A stretch of 64,000 nucleotides of DNA from Owenia fusiformis (lineage: Eukaryota > Annelida > Polychaeta > Sabellida > Oweniidae), in the NCBI GenBank assembly GCA_903813345.2, contig CAIIXF020000009.1:36451759-36515758 (forward strand). Reading direction: 5' to 3'. The translations under genes were made by a program, and so were the position numbers. The notes beneath the pieces were generated by a model. It was given only the letters and a program-made list of their open reading frames with translations. It did no database searches and had not been told where the DNA came from. Every line of letters begins with the position of its first letter. The stretch's first letter is position 1. Positions 1 to 13,600 of this stretch are shown piece after piece.

Positions 1-241
1 TAATCTGCTTATGTTTTAACCTAAATTCATTTGTACATAGTTTTTGCTAGTATTTACAAGATTCGTATATATTCGCCACAGAATGAACGCATTAAACAAG
101 AAAACAATGCAGGATAAATGTTTTAAAATTACGTTTCAAAATCCAACTTGAATGATGCAATGTTGTTAGGCCAAGGGCGAACGTAATACCCGGATCGTTC
201 GCAAATTGACGTTCGGTTTTTTACCGCATCCGATTTGAATT

Positions 242-450
242 AGCCAATAAATCAAGGAGGATTGGAAGCCAGGGTTCCAACTCGATATTCTTTAATCTCC
301 ACGCATGCGTCATTTGCTATTCGTGTCTGTATAATTTGTACGACTGCATGGAGAATGACCCGATACTCTCCAACAAAGCTATCGCTAGGTGATTGTTTTG
401 CAGAATATCGGTGTTGCATTCTGGGAGCCAATCCTCCTTGCCAATAAATG
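242..450. mobile_element. Short inverted-repeat element (MITE-like)
   Basis: About 25 bases at 242-271 reappear as the reverse complement at about 420-450, sharing the core AAGGAGGATTGG. A second nested pair (TCGATATTCT near 283, AGAATATCGG near 403) lies inside. The roughly 200-bp unit with paired ends and no credible protein looks like a non-autonomous DNA transposon. The open frames on both strands here simply follow the palindrome. Superfamily is not assignable because no clear target duplication was seen. Confidence 0.5.
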
Positions 451-754
451 ATATACACCATTGTCTAATGAAGACCAAACAAAGCCCCGGATGTCGTGTC
501 GTTTCTCGTTTCGTTTGGTACACAACTATGCACCGGGTATTAAATAAGCCCTTGGTTAGGCCAGATTGTGATCGAAACAAACTGCGCGCCTAAGTAGGCA
601 AGCAGATTGACATGGGCACCGTGTCTTACACCCACGTAAAAATTGGAACTTATGTACTATGCTAGAGCATGGGCTTTCAACTCTAATGGAAAGCCCATAG
701 CTAGAGGTATCTACTGCTGAATATACTGTACCAAACCGTATACTGTAAAGCATT

Positions 755-965
755 GTAACGACCCTTGGGCACGCTCGTCGGGGAGCTGTAGTGTACCGAG
801 CCAGATACTAGACTCGAAAGAGAATGTGCTACATTCAATGCCCCGTACAGGAATCGAACCCAGGACCTCCCGCTCTCGAGTCAGACGCTCTACCCCTGAG
901 CCATAAGTGCTAGCCACTACAGCTGAGACTGTAGTAGCGACTTGCTATCGAAGGTCATTACAGCA
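755..965 (-). mobile_element. tRNA-derived SINE-like repeat, copy 1
   Basis: On the minus strand, pol III promoter-like boxes are visible: an A-box-like TGGCTCAGGGGTAGAGCG (complement of 886-903) and a B-box GGTTCGATTCC (complement of 850-860). Spacing is tRNA-like, but acceptor and anticodon stems do not pair, so this is not a functional tRNA. About 50 bases preceding the tRNA-like part (around 905-955) recur in a second copy near 20.4 kb together with the A-box region, which identifies a dispersed family. Confidence 0.6.
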
Positions 966-1145
966 TCATACTTTACTGTACTGTACTGTATTGAACTGTA
1001 CTGTAATCTGTACTGTGCTGTACCATGGGCTTTCAAGAGTACTGTACTGTGCTTTACTGCACTGTAATGTACTGCACTGCATTGCACTGCACTGTTATCT
1101 ATACTGTGCTGTACCATGGGCTTTCAAGAGTACTGTACTGTACTA
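961..1145. repeat. CTGTA-rich tandem repeat, about 90-bp period
   Basis: The region is dominated by ACTGT/CTGTA pentamers. A longer segment containing CCATGGGCTTTCAAGAGTAC is present twice, at about 1023 and 1113, giving a 90-bp higher period. It abuts the SINE-like repeat. The open frame across it is a low-complexity artefact. Confidence 0.65.
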
Positions 1146-1849
1146 TATCACAATACAATCTATTTCTTTTAAATATCTAATTCGAATGTTGCAGAGTAAC
1201 GTATGCCTGAAGGCGACACCTGTTTCAGTTGTCCATGACTATCTCCGGGTATCAATAATTTCCTGATGTGTATTGTTTTACACTTTAAAGGAAAGTCAAT
1301 CTAATATCTATTCGGTTCATTGTTCTACCCTTGCGTAGATATACTTATTTCCTTATTAATTTATCCACTGCTTTTTAACGAAGATACATGTTATAAAGAT
1401 GTAGATATGCTATTTTATTGTTGAGTTGTCAATGTCTCATCATAAAAGTACAGGCAATATATATTAGCTTTGAAGCAAGTAAAAGTACTTTTATAGTACT
1501 ACTATATAATTCGATCCAGTGCTGCTTAACATCCAAGATATCAAATCCTATTCATATCTTTGAAATTATGAGTATTAAGATCTGTTAAATAAACCATTTT
1601 CTTTGAATTCTTTATGTTTTAAAACACCAGGCAATGAATTTGTGTTACCTTTCGGTTGTAATATTTGCAGATTTCACATGTTGACTCAAGCAAAATACAA
1701 AATAATTATCATAGCGATGTAACCGTATTCTATATGGGTTGTCTCTCTGGGGAGGGGGGGGGGGCTTTCTGTGAAAGAAAACACAAGATCCTAATTGTAC
1801 GTTATCATGTAATTTTGTTTATTTCCAAAAGAGCGTCCATGATCTACTA

Positions 1850-4800
1850 GCCACCAATTTGGAAACTGTCAATGCTCATCAACATCAACCCAATTATGTG
1901 AGTGAAGTAGATGGACAGACGAACATACCAAAATCTTGGGATTGGCGAAAACACGGTGTCGTTGGACCCGTCCATAACCAAGGAGAAATTAACGATGCCC
2001 TTTCAATCGCAGCAACGGGTACTGGACGATTTATTTAATTGTGTAAAATTAAACTGTATTTTCATATATTCATTCAACAGTAGTTCTAAGCCTCTTATTT
2101 CCAGATGGAAAATACAATATGTCACCTTTATCAAATTTGGCAAAAATACCAATAAAATGCGATTTCCATCTGGGCCAATGCATCACCACACCGTCAAAAC
2201 TACTTTGAATGTCTTGACGGTCGTTTGAACAGGGGCGTATATAAGAAAATATGGATGGCGCGTGGTCGAAGGCCGCGCATTATGGGGTCCGGGTTATTTG
2301 TTGCAATCTGAGCGTTTTCAATGACTATAAATAGTTCTTTTCGATTAAAACTAAATCGGTGTTTATACGATTTATTAGGTTAATATTGATACTACACAGA
2401 AAATTTCTAAAATTGAACATCATTCGGTGCATTCTGAGCAATTTCAGAGCACAATATCCTGCACATAAAATCATTCCCACCACTTATTATTAACCTGTGA
2501 ATGTTAATGGATACTTACCTAAAAACATTCAATCCCTCTGTTGTTGGGTGCAACATTTTCTGCGTTGCTACATGCAACTTTTTTGTTTTAAGCGATGTAT
2601 TCATTTTTAAAATGTTAAGTACGACAGAACTACATTACAATTTAAAAGTAGGCTTAGATTTCTCGGAACATATTTCTTTCAAATGATTTATGGAAAAATT
2701 GGATAAAAGGCTCCACATGATGAGTGTATTGCCAGGAAATACGAAAAAACGTTCACAGACTACCAAATTAAATTACACCTCCCTATTTTTGAACAAGAAT
2801 ACTCGTTTACAAAAATCACAAAAAAACGTTTACGTTAACTGATTTTATCGTTCATTGTGAAATGATATACACAGCGGCAGCCAGTTTTCAACTCCAGTGG
2901 AGTGGAATATTTACATCTTGAACTTCCGGAATTATCTCACATTCTTATATTCACGAAATAATTAAAACATTATCGCTCATTATCGGATGTAAAAACGAAC
3001 AGGGTGAAAGACGGACATTGAAAAAAGTAAACACATCAAGTGCGTCAATCCTTTCAAAAAATTATTTTAATATATCCACGCCCTGTGATCGGAAAATGAA
3101 CGGCGAGAGGATGGGGAGAAAATTCAACAAAACTGCAATATATGTTTTTACGAGAAAGTATATCAGGTGCACGGTATGGTGAAACCTGGTACTTTTTCTT
3201 AACGGATACACGACTATAAGGCGTGAGATCTATTAAAAAGCCACAACGTCACCAACGTACAAAAGTTCATATGCATGATATCTAAAACTGTGATATCTGA
3301 AACCTAAAACCTACACAAAGACTAGGCCTACAGAGAACACAAGTGCCCACCGTATTTGAAAAAAGGGGGTAGCTTCTTCCAGAAAATATAGATGGCTAGG
3401 CAAGTGACGGTGTGGAAGAAGGCTGCGCATCTGGGCCCCGGGGGCACAATCCCCGTGAAAATTTTTGTCATTGAAGACGTTATTTGGTGCAATCTAAGGA
3501 CCATAAATAGTTGTTTTCTGATATAGAATAGAAGAAATTTCACCGAGGAATCTTATTCAAAATCTTTCAAAACAGCTGAGATGTACACATGTTTACATGG
3601 GAATGACGATTTTCCAAAATTCATCAAATATATCATCAACTTTCGACCTATTGTAATCGAGGAAAAAATTGAAACGTAAATAGGCTTAACACGTAGTTCA
3701 ATGGGGGAGCTAAGGTTGCCAAACTTATGGAGGGGAGTTGTATAATTGCAAGGTGTCCATAAAGTATTTTTACAATTCCGAAACAAACTCTATGTGCATA
3801 TTTCTATAGCATGATTTACACCTTTCTCTATCACTGCTATCATGTACCCATTCACTGTCATATTGGCGTTAACTAGACATCACCGTGATAATAGCAAAGT
3901 AGACTTACTTGGATCCGCCATAAACACAATTTATGTGTTTTTACAATACATTTACAATTGTAGATATTGTAATAAAATACTGAAATAAGGAGTTAGCCTA
4001 ACACAATTGTTACAAGTCACACAATATTGACACATTGTCCTCAAAACATAAAAAATAAAAGAACAATAGAAATGGCTTTAAGATAACCTCCGTTAATGTC
4101 GCAGTCTCTTTAACCATGCTTTTAACTATGCTACAAATGATTTTTTAATTCATTGAATTAGATTGTGTTGAGAGCCTCGGTGCTGTGACAAGAGGGTCCC
4201 TGTCAAGGTTGAGTCAACAAGAAACGTATGAATGCTGCACGATACACCAGCCTGTACCTGATGTATTCCAATGTATCCACAGTCTAGGAGGATTATGTTC
4301 AGAGTCGGACTATCCAAAGCATATCGGCAATGGGACATGTCATTCAAAAATGTGTCAGCCTAAAGTTAAGGTTATGCTCTTTAATACGCTTTTATACTGA
4401 TTGATGTTTTCCAAAGGTCAATTACATTAACATTTTAGATTTTTCTATATTTATAGATTCTCAATCGGTTATGGATGTTACTAAACGTTAAGAATATTAC
4501 TAATCCACCTATATTTGCGGCCCTCTTATTAACGTTCTCATTTTGTCGAATAAATGATTTCTAATAGAACCTAATAGAGTAGGTAATATTTTTTCTTTTC
4601 ATAACACTGAGAATGCAATTGACATTTTTTCGAAAAGCTAAATGTATTTTGAAGGATTGTTACAGTCGTCTTGCGATCTCCGTACGGTGTATCCAGTTTT
4701 TACATCGTAGAAACCGTAGAAATTATAACTTGGAATCGCAGAAAGGCTCCATGGTGGTCGTATGTCGGGTGTTCGGTCAATTTGCGACTGCCCTTGGATT

Positions 4801-7236
4801 TTATGGGTTACAATTGACCTTTGCGAACTATAGGATCGCCGTTAAGGCTTCCCTGTGACTGCCTTGCGTATACCTTGTTTTTTGTCAAGAAAAACTACGT
4901 CCGCCGTAGGACCGCCCTACGCTGACCGTGCGTCATCACTTATCAGGCGTACGGCAACCATAGTTAATCTCATAAAAATCGAAATACGCCATACAGCTGT
5001 CGTATCGAATGCGACCGCTAACTTGCTAACTTATCTGACCGCAGAAATTCCAACGTAGAAATGTTAACGATCGAGAAATGATAGATCCTACGGTCGCCGT
5101 AGCAAATGCGACTGAGGCTTTAATGAAATGTTTATTTGATTTTCCAAACTTTGTTCTTAGTTCATGTTAGACTCAAATAAAATATTACACAATCTGATTT
5201 TGATCAGATTAATGGAAATATTCACGTGCTGTTTTCATTTGATTTCATTTTCTTACGTATTCGTTTGTATGAGTATGACGCAAAGATAACATGCCACCGT
5301 GATAACAAAGCATGCCATGGGCTAAAATCATGGGTACGTCCATGCTATATTAAAATGAATGATATAATCGATATCATTATTCAAGCATTATGGTTGTGTA
5401 TGATTGGATTTTGGTAGAACAATACTTAAAAGTGTACCTCACCTCAACATCCGGGTTCACTTAAAGTTTACTAGAGACGTAGGCTATTATTACAGCTAGT
5501 CCATATTACGCAATTACACCCGTGGGCTGACGTAGCCGGGAACGTGTACGTAAGAACTTAGCAAACTTTGATAAACAAGCCTCGATAATTTGAAACTCCG
5601 ATGAGTGAAGCATGAACCGGTAGCTTATCTCGTGTAGCTTTCTATTTTAATACAAAGATGGTGTCATCCCTATGATTCCGTTGGTCCGAATTCCGTTTGG
5701 TGGAAATACAGTAAAGAGTGACGAGTCTATCGAATTCGCCAATCGATTTTTGTTAAATGCTGTTATTTACGAATGACATGTTCGGGTTGGATATTTGCTC
5801 TCATTCAAATGGGGGGGGGGGGGGGAGGAGGATTGACCCGTACCTGTGATTACAGAGTCGCTAGTTCCTGTGCCCTGCAGTTTTCCACATTATTCATGCA
5901 GGTATATAAAAACAGTGGACAAATTTGAATTAAACATCACAGAATTTAATAGTATTTTCCATAAATTATTTTCCTCAAATCCATTTTTATCCGTTCAAAA
6001 CTTATAAATGGAGAAGTGACGCTTGGACGACGTAGGGGGTTCGCTAATATTTTTTATGAAAAATTAGAAATAACCATCATTAAAACTAAAGTATACTCAA
6101 GAGGACATTTAAATCTACAATACGTGAAAATATGAAATCTTTGGCGACATTCATAACGGCGAAATATGCAGATGAATTTGGTTCTCCAAACCGAAAATCG
6201 TCCTTTGTTTGAAATGTCACGTTGGTGTCAACGGGAATCATTAACTATTTTGATACCGGTGCACAGTATAATTCTTCCTGAAGAAGATGGTATGTTTTCT
6301 GGCGGTCAATTTAGAATTTTTTTGATAAATCTTGAATATTTCAACTTATTCATTTATCGTCAAATTGTTCATATTGGAATAAGGACGAAGTTGTTTCGAA
6401 CCATTGAGATTCTACGATATCGAACAATTGTGATTCGGGCAATTTGACATTTATACGATTGAGTTTAGAGATCTAGAGACTTGACGAAATACTTATTTTC
6501 AACTTTATTTTTTCAGGTGAATGGATCGAAGCATGTAATCAAAGCCAACGAGACAGATCTTCAACTAGCTGTATTGAAAACACCAGTGCTGGTGTACTTT
6601 GATGCCAGTCACGCATCCTTCATGTTGTATAAAAGTGGCATATATAGCGAACCAGCCTGTAAATCAACCGTTCTGGACCATGTTTTGGTTCTGGTGGGGT
6701 ATGGAACCATGGGGCAAGGTCGTGACTTCTGGATCTGCAAAAATAGTTGGGGTTAGTTGATTGCAACATACAAGCACAAGAGTTGTGCACAAAACTAGAA
6801 AAACGACAACTCCAAGGAATAGCAAATTCAAACTAACAAAATGAATGAATTGTAATCATTTTGGGCAATATTTCAAGCATTATAATATCTTGGGGGTGAC
6901 CATCCTAAAATTATGCAATTCTCAGATTTGGACAGCTTTTTGTGATTTTTAAACACCAATTATTTTAAAATACATACATGACCTATGCATAGAATATAAT
7001 AAAGATTATATGGTCTGCCTCGTTCGATTTTACCATATTAAAGCTAAAAAGCTATATTTTGGAGGGATATCGGAGCCCTTTGCTCAATCGTCCCAACTTG
7101 GAATAAGCTCTTTTAGTGTAACGTTTTAACGTGTTTTCTTTCAGGAATTAACTGGGGCATGGAAGGTTATGTTTTGGTGCAGAGAAACCATGACAACATG
7201 TGCGGTATAGCCTCAAAAGCTTCATATCCTGTATAA
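1850..7236 (+). CDS. Cathepsin L-like papain-family protein lacking the catalytic cysteine (probable pseudoenzyme, 5' end incomplete)
   Basis: Four exons join in frame: about 1850-2018, 4162-4370, 6517-6751 and 7145-7236 (stop TAA). Exon 1 encodes the start of the mature domain (IPKSWDWRKHG, GPVHNQG). Where C1A peptidases have NQGQCGSCWAFS this reads NQGEINDALSIA, so the oxyanion-hole Gln aligns with Glu and the catalytic Cys with Ala. Exon 2 (LSRLSQQETYECC) lacks the usual GCNGG segment. Exon 3 keeps the catalytic His (LDHVLVLVGYG) and exon 4 completes the Asn motif (KNSWG / INWGMEGYV), ending CGIASKASYPV as cathepsin L does. The exon 1 acceptor is uncertain (after 1831 or 1850), and no signal peptide or inhibitor prodomain exon was recognised upstream. 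Either the gene starts outside the window or in a divergent exon, or this is a decaying copy. The intact frame and splice sites favour an expressed, catalytically dead protein. Confidence 0.75.
2235..3525 (+). repeat. Pair of diverged direct repeats in cathepsin-like intron 1
   Basis: Segments at about 2245-2360 and 3385-3520 are diverged direct copies. Both carry AAAATATxGATGG, then a GCGCAT / GGGxCCxGG block, then TTATTTGxTGCAATCT and CATAAATAGTT-like text in the same order. About 1.1 kb separates them. They are probably two insertions of one old interspersed repeat; no coding content is seen. Confidence 0.45.
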
Positions 7237-10200
7237 ACATCTTCATCACACAAAATACTTTATAACATTGTTTTAGTTCCATAGATTCTCGAAAACGAAT
7301 GTTTAAAGAACACCAAAAACAAGGCATGAACTATAAACAGTGAAAGAGAAATATGTTTAGCCGGATAAAAGTAAGAGGGTGTGTGGATTTTGGTGTGAAT
7401 AGCCGAACGTCACGGTTTATATTTTTAATCCCATCTCTTCCGGCTAATTCTGTAACATTTTCATCGTGTCAATATATTCATTCATTCATGTCATTCGATA
7501 TGTCTTTCTTTTACCTCATAATTTAACAGACATATATATTTGAACAAGACGCTCTGAAGGCGATATACACCATTTTAATGAAAAGGCTGACGGTGCCAAT
7601 CTTCTAAAGATTGTGGGCAAAAAAACATTTTGACATTGAGCAAAGTAGGTTATCCGCAAAAGATTGCAAGGTTAATCATAAAATCAAGGTCTTTATCCCT
7701 TAAGAAAAAAGAAGCATATTCGTAGGATCATCATTATCTGAAAGAAATGTGTGGCAATACTGTTTAGACTGATTTCAAATTTTCACTGTAAACAACGCAT
7801 TTTTGCCAATATCTGTTACAATGACTGGATATATTCATCAAAAATCAAATGATTTGTTCTTTTATATTTATTATATATATTTTATATATTCATTTTTCTT
7901 TATTCAATTTATATAATTGAGGTTCATAAATTACATGTGTTTCAATATGATAAATACTTAGGCTAACAATTGTTTTATAGATGAGGACAACTTTAATAGA
8001 ATGTTTAAAGTAACTCAGCTATTATTGCCATTTCTTATGGAAACCAATATGATACATACATTATACATAATCTCACCATTTTCAACAATCTTGATGATTT
8101 AATCAAAAATTTGAAAGAAAATTAACTAAAAATCTCAGCTTCACAGTTTTCAAAGGAAAACCAGTTGTCATTTTTATCAGGAAGGGTTACACCAATGTCT
8201 ATATCAATCACGATACGTTTTTAATGCTGAGATATGAAAGGCATTCTAAAGGTAATGTAATTTTTAATCCAATCCTAGATACTTCAATTATAATGGGGAT
8301 GTATGACACCAAAATAGAACAAACTAATAACAGTTTGTTCCTATATCATGAAAGATTTGTTGTGGAGCCCACATTCACATGCCCATCAGCAAAATACAAT
8401 ATAGCACTTAAAAGTGCAATGATAAATAGTGTACTTGCAGACTTACACATTTATTGTGTACAATATTTTGACATCATATACCTCCTTTCAATTTTTATCT
8501 TTTCAATACAGCATTGTTTATTTTTACTGAATCATTCGAGCCTCCTGCTTTCAGTTTCCCGAACTTTTAACTTTTCCCTTTTTCTGAAAATTCAATATTA
8601 CCTAATATTCAATTTTTCAGAAATGTTAAATTTTTCCAAAATGTTTGTTTTTCTTTCCCTCCAATTTCTCCAATACAGTAGGGTGGTATAATGAGTTCAT
8701 ATAATGGTTCATTCAATGTGTCTATACATCATTGTATTTTTCATGCTATCATAAGTATATCATATATCATATCAACTAGTTTGTTGCATTCACATTCCAT
8801 ATCAAAACCTCCCATTTTACAAGCCTCTAAAATATCCTGATATAAAGTACATTATACAATAAAGAATTATACATGAGAGTCACATTATAACCTGTTATGT
8901 GATTGTCTACATACAAATATATGTCATCTTATTTTTACAATGTACAGTAAAACGAGTCAGATGGAACACATGCCTGTTTTGTTCTATGTTCTATGGCCAA
9001 AGGTTTATAGACTGTACTATAACTCTAAGATTACATTTAAATACCAATATGTATAGAGAGTATTTGCACTCGTATATTAGCAATGGAACTGAGTGAGCGG
9101 CCAGTTTCCCAACAATAGGTATAAAATAAACAGGGTCGTAATGAAGTTCAGTTCAGTAGTTAATAAATTACTAAATATATCTTCATCAGGTATAGACTAA
9201 TAGAATAACCAATCAAAGCATACACCTGTCATCAGTGTTGTAAGAAATTAAGAAGGTATTTTTAGAACAGTGCATTTCACCCCAGGCTGCACGAAAATAT
9301 CAACTGATAATTAATTTGGTTGAGCTTCCAATCGTTATATAAGAACTTTATTCTGATGTAAAATTGGAATCAGTGCCGTAAGAAATCAAGATTGTATTTT
9401 AACTATTTTAGTTGAACAGTTTACATCACCTCAGGCTGCAAGAAAATACAACTGATACTTAATTCATAATAAGATTGAGCTTCCTATTATTATATAAGAC
9501 CTTTATTCTGACGCAAAATTGGTATCATAGATTTATATAATTGCTCATTGAGCAAATGGTTATAATTATACATTCATTGATTGCTCTTGTGTTCCTCAAA
9601 TAACACAACCATTAAAATTACATAACTGTTTCATCCTTTCAGACTTGAAATTTTTAAAATGTCTCAACTGAGTTCATTCTGCAAATGAAATGTTTCAAAT
9701 CATTCATTTTTATTTAGATCTGCCATGAATTATTTAGTGGTAAAAATAGAAAATAAAATGAAGATTTCCTGCAAAATTTATCGAAGGGCAGAACATGGTT
9801 TTGGACATTCATAATGAAGAATAAATACCAAAATGGTAAATTGTCATATTCTCTGTGTTTCAGAATTGAACCTTGATGTATATTTTTCACCCAACCTTTA
9901 TGTATGTAATGTATATTACTAACATGTGATAAGGACTTCCTACACAAAGGATTTGAACATGGAGATTACATGCTATTTCATAGTCATAACAGCAAATAAT
10001 TGTTCATTCATTCATATCTGTGCAATCTCACAGAAAATTATTGCTGTTGGATTACATTGCAATAATGGTTTCATTCAACGTATATTATACTAATGCATAA
10101 TGATCAACTTGGGAAACATCCACACTTATTTTGAAAAGGAAATAGTGGTTAGTTAATTAATTATAGTTGTCATATTTCAAAATCAAGTCGTCATAACCCA

Positions 10201-10616
10201 CACCTATTTTTACAGAATAGGTTTGCACCCATTTAAAATTCATGAGGAAAATCATGAAACTAGACATATTTTGACCAATATGGCCAGAATTGTAAAAATG
10301 AAATCTGGATCACATCTGAGAGAAAATCCTTGTGGGAACAATGTAACCATATAAGGACTTTTAACATTTTGGCTGCAACAGAGCATCTGATAACTTGGAG
10401 TGAACCATTTTGCAAGCAAAATGCAAGGTATAATTCTAAAATAACAGCTATGCAGGTATTACATATATCATTGCAGCATTTCATTTGCTTCCTTTCGCAT
10501 TTAACTTCACTTTCTTTTCGCCACTCTAATTTCCAGATTCCATGTATAATGGAAAAATGGAAGAGTTTTCGTTAAAATGACCGTTATGATTTTAAAATGA
10601 AAGTGTCATGATCTGC
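7237..10616. other. Intergenic AT-rich region between cathepsin-like and KLHL genes
   Basis: No gene is recognised. Open frames here (for example 8224-8691) encode low-complexity Phe/Leu/Ser-rich strings and resemble AT-rich noise. A tandem duplication lies at 9224-9531. The part next to 10616 must hold the 3' untranslated region of the minus-strand KLHL gene. A TTTATT (AATAAA on the minus strand) at 9709-9714 is one possible poly(A) signal, but this is unproven. Confidence 0.5.
9224..9531 (+). repeat. Two-copy tandem duplication, about 150 bp
   Basis: Two adjacent blocks share the same order of landmarks: ATCAGTGxxGTAAGAAAT, CAGGCTGCAxGAAAATA, CAACTGATA, TTGAGCTTCC and CTTTATTCTGA, then AAAATTGG. 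Copy 1 begins near 9224 and copy 2 near 9370. Divergence of roughly 15-20 percent suggests an old local duplication. Confidence 0.6.
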
Positions 10617-13600
10617 TCATAATACTTTGTCTATAATGGCTGCTCCTGCATAACTCCTCCCTGTAGTCATAGATGTATTGAGCATGATCCAGTTATCTGA
10701 CTTGGGGTTATACACCTCTACAGAGCCCAAGTTAGAGGAACCATCGTCACCTCCTATCACATACAATAGTCCATTATTTGAAACAACACCTGCAAAAGTA
10801 AAATTCATTGAAACTAATTAAGTTATTACAATGGTCAAGAAAGCAATTGTTCGAGATGTTGAATGCTAAAAGCCAGTCAACAAATGATGGATATAATAAT
10901 ATAATATATCACCACTTTCTGGTGGCCACAAAAAATGTAGATATTGTTTACAAAAGTTATCTATTTGTTGTTATTGTTAGCATCTTTTCTTAAGTTATGA
11001 GAAATGAAGTTGAATATTTTGGAAAATGCTCGTAACCAGATGGGAATTATTTTGTCTCTAGCGATACATTAACCCTAAATGTATGATAATTTAAGTTCAC
11101 CTTAACTCCACGATCCATCGTGACATATGTCTTGTACGTAGGCTTATTAAGTTAGACAGCTTTATGTAGGCTTACATAACAAGGTAATGCCTACAATACA
11201 AAGATTGTATTGCACAAGGTCCCTTTTAAATGAAACGAGAATTCTATACCTGCATTTCTCCTACACCTGTGCATATCAGTTACTGGTTTCCAAGTGTTTG
11301 TCTCAGGGCAGTAAGCTTCTACACTTTTCCTGACTAGCGGTCCATCGTGACCCCCTACTGCATATAATAATCCATCTACCACACCAACACCTACAACATA
11401 TAATTAATTCATGAATCATCTGGGTATTTAAAGGAACAGGATGGAGGCAGAAAGGTCTATAATTTACAGATAATAGTTTCTTAGATAATAGCCATATATC
11501 AGCAAATGCTTGTTTCCTCATGATGTAATACCACGATTTAATAAATTGCTGTCACTTATATAACTTCCTACTTGGCCTCGTAGGTCCGATCAAATCATGA
11601 TTATCTTATCACAACTGATTTAATGCAAAAAATCATTCAAGTCAAGAATTGAAAAACTGCATAATTCTAAAATTAAGAGTCAAAAAGTGGCAGAAGTAAA
11701 TCTGAAATGAGCTTACCTGCCCCACTTCGCCTGCATGACATATCAGCTAAAGGTGTCCAGCTGTTGGTCTCAGGACAGAAACACTCTACAGAACTGAGGC
11801 AGTGTCTGGATGCGCCATCATAGCCCCCAACAGCAAACAGAAGACCTGAAAACAGCAATATACCAGAGGTGAACAGAAAAACTACAAAAACGGTGGGGGG
11901 GGGGGGTATCAATAGACCTAAACACTTCTATATTTTCAATTACATTCACAGTATACACAGATACATTAACATACATTTTAAAATTCCTGACCGAAACCTG
12001 ATTTATTCCTATCCATTAACAACTACATTTGATGAGAAATAATGCACCAAGTTTAAGTGTATGCAATTTCAAACATGAGCATCAGGGCAAGTACTTTGGT
12101 TAAGATCACACTTAAACTCGATGCACTATCTTTCATCTCATAGATACATTCTTGAATCCATTTCACATATGGGAAAACAGGAAGAAATATGCTTCTTCTT
12201 CTAGGAAGAAATATGAATTATCTAGCAATTACATGGGCAAAATTGCTTGATACTGACACCAGAACATAATAAAATCATGCATTAACATTTCAGATGAGAC
12301 ATGGCTATGCTGCATATTGATTGAACAGAAACTGATAATATAGCACTGCATAATTTTCAGTTTTAGGGCAATGTATTGCAATAATAGTAAGCTAATAGCT
12401 TGTTCCTATCCTTACCATCAATGACACCCACGCCGACACTACTTCGTCGCGTGCTCATAGGTGAAACAAGTGTCCATTCATTGGTTCTGACATCATAGCA
12501 CTCAGCTGTGTTCAACCCTGATGACCCATCAAACCCCCCTACTGCATATATCTTTCCATTTAATAGAGCTGCCCCAAGTGTACTTCTCCGGGCCTCCATA
12601 GAGGCAGCACTGGTCCATGTGTCGGTTAAAGGGTCATAGACATCAACTGTTCTTACTCTTAAGGACCCATTGAAACCGCCTATGGCATAGACTAGTCCAT
12701 TTACTACAGCAACTCCTGAAAAGAAAAATAGAATAGATTAGAAAATACCTGAAAAGAAAAATAGAACATCAGTATCTTATAGGGGTTACATGTATGGGTT
12801 GAAAATTAACTATTTTGAGAGATTGTGATTTTTAACGTCCAATGTTGTCCCTCATGGCTTCAAAGTTTGGTAGGTAAAGCCATCGGTCAATCAATCCACT
12901 CATCCAGGTAATGTCTCTCAAATACAAATGTGCAGTTATTTCTTTAAAATGGCCACAACCCCAAAACTGCCCAAATGCAGGCGTTAGAATTAATTTTAAT
13001 ATTTTATCAAATAATGGCTTTGTTCACTCTTAAGATTGCAAATATTTTTGTTGCTCCTAAATATCCAAAATTACTTCTAGAAAAAGTAGGATTTTAGATG
13101 GGAAGATGTTTTAATTCTGGTTATTTTGAGATGTTATCATCTTTTTACAAATTTATACATTCATACAGAGCAATCACTTGAATTCACTGGCTTGCTTTGA
13201 AATTGGAGCAGGCTTCTTTATAACAGCTTATAAAGGCACAATGTGAAATATCAATAGTGACATAATCCCCTGTTTTAGCATCATGAAAGTATCATTTGGC
13301 CTTCCCTCTTACGAACTTCTGTAGATCAAGGATCTAATGTTCGTCATTTGATCCAATAAGTTAATTGCCTACCACATCTGCACCTCCTGGATTGCATCTC
13401 TGCCACAGTGCTCCATTTTTCTTCTTTAAAATCATAACATTCTACACTTCGAATGGCTTTTGGTGCCTGGCCCCCTATAACCAGCAGAACCTAATAAAAT
13501 GATAAATCAAAGTAGGTTGTTTTAAAAATCATTTCATCCCAATAGCATGACAATAAGTTACAGCTAAAGACAGTTACAGCTGAAGATAGTTACAGCTGAA

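Noticed and set aside
844-905. Possible functional tRNA gene on the minus strand
   Set aside because: A- and B-box-like segments are present, but acceptor and anticodon stems do not pair; a diverged copy with the same leader exists at 20.4 kb, so it is SINE-like.
907-1266. 119-codon open frame
   Set aside because: Overlaps the CTGTA-rich tandem repeat; Cys/Leu/Thr/Tyr periodicity comes from the repeat.
1665-1850. Possible prodomain exon of the cathepsin-like gene
   Set aside because: The translation lacks the ERFNIN/GNFD-type prodomain pattern and contains a poly-G run; not supportable.
8224-8691. 155-codon plus-strand open frame
   Set aside because: Phe/Leu/Ser/Ile-rich composition typical of translated AT-rich DNA, no recognisable motif and no supporting splice structure.
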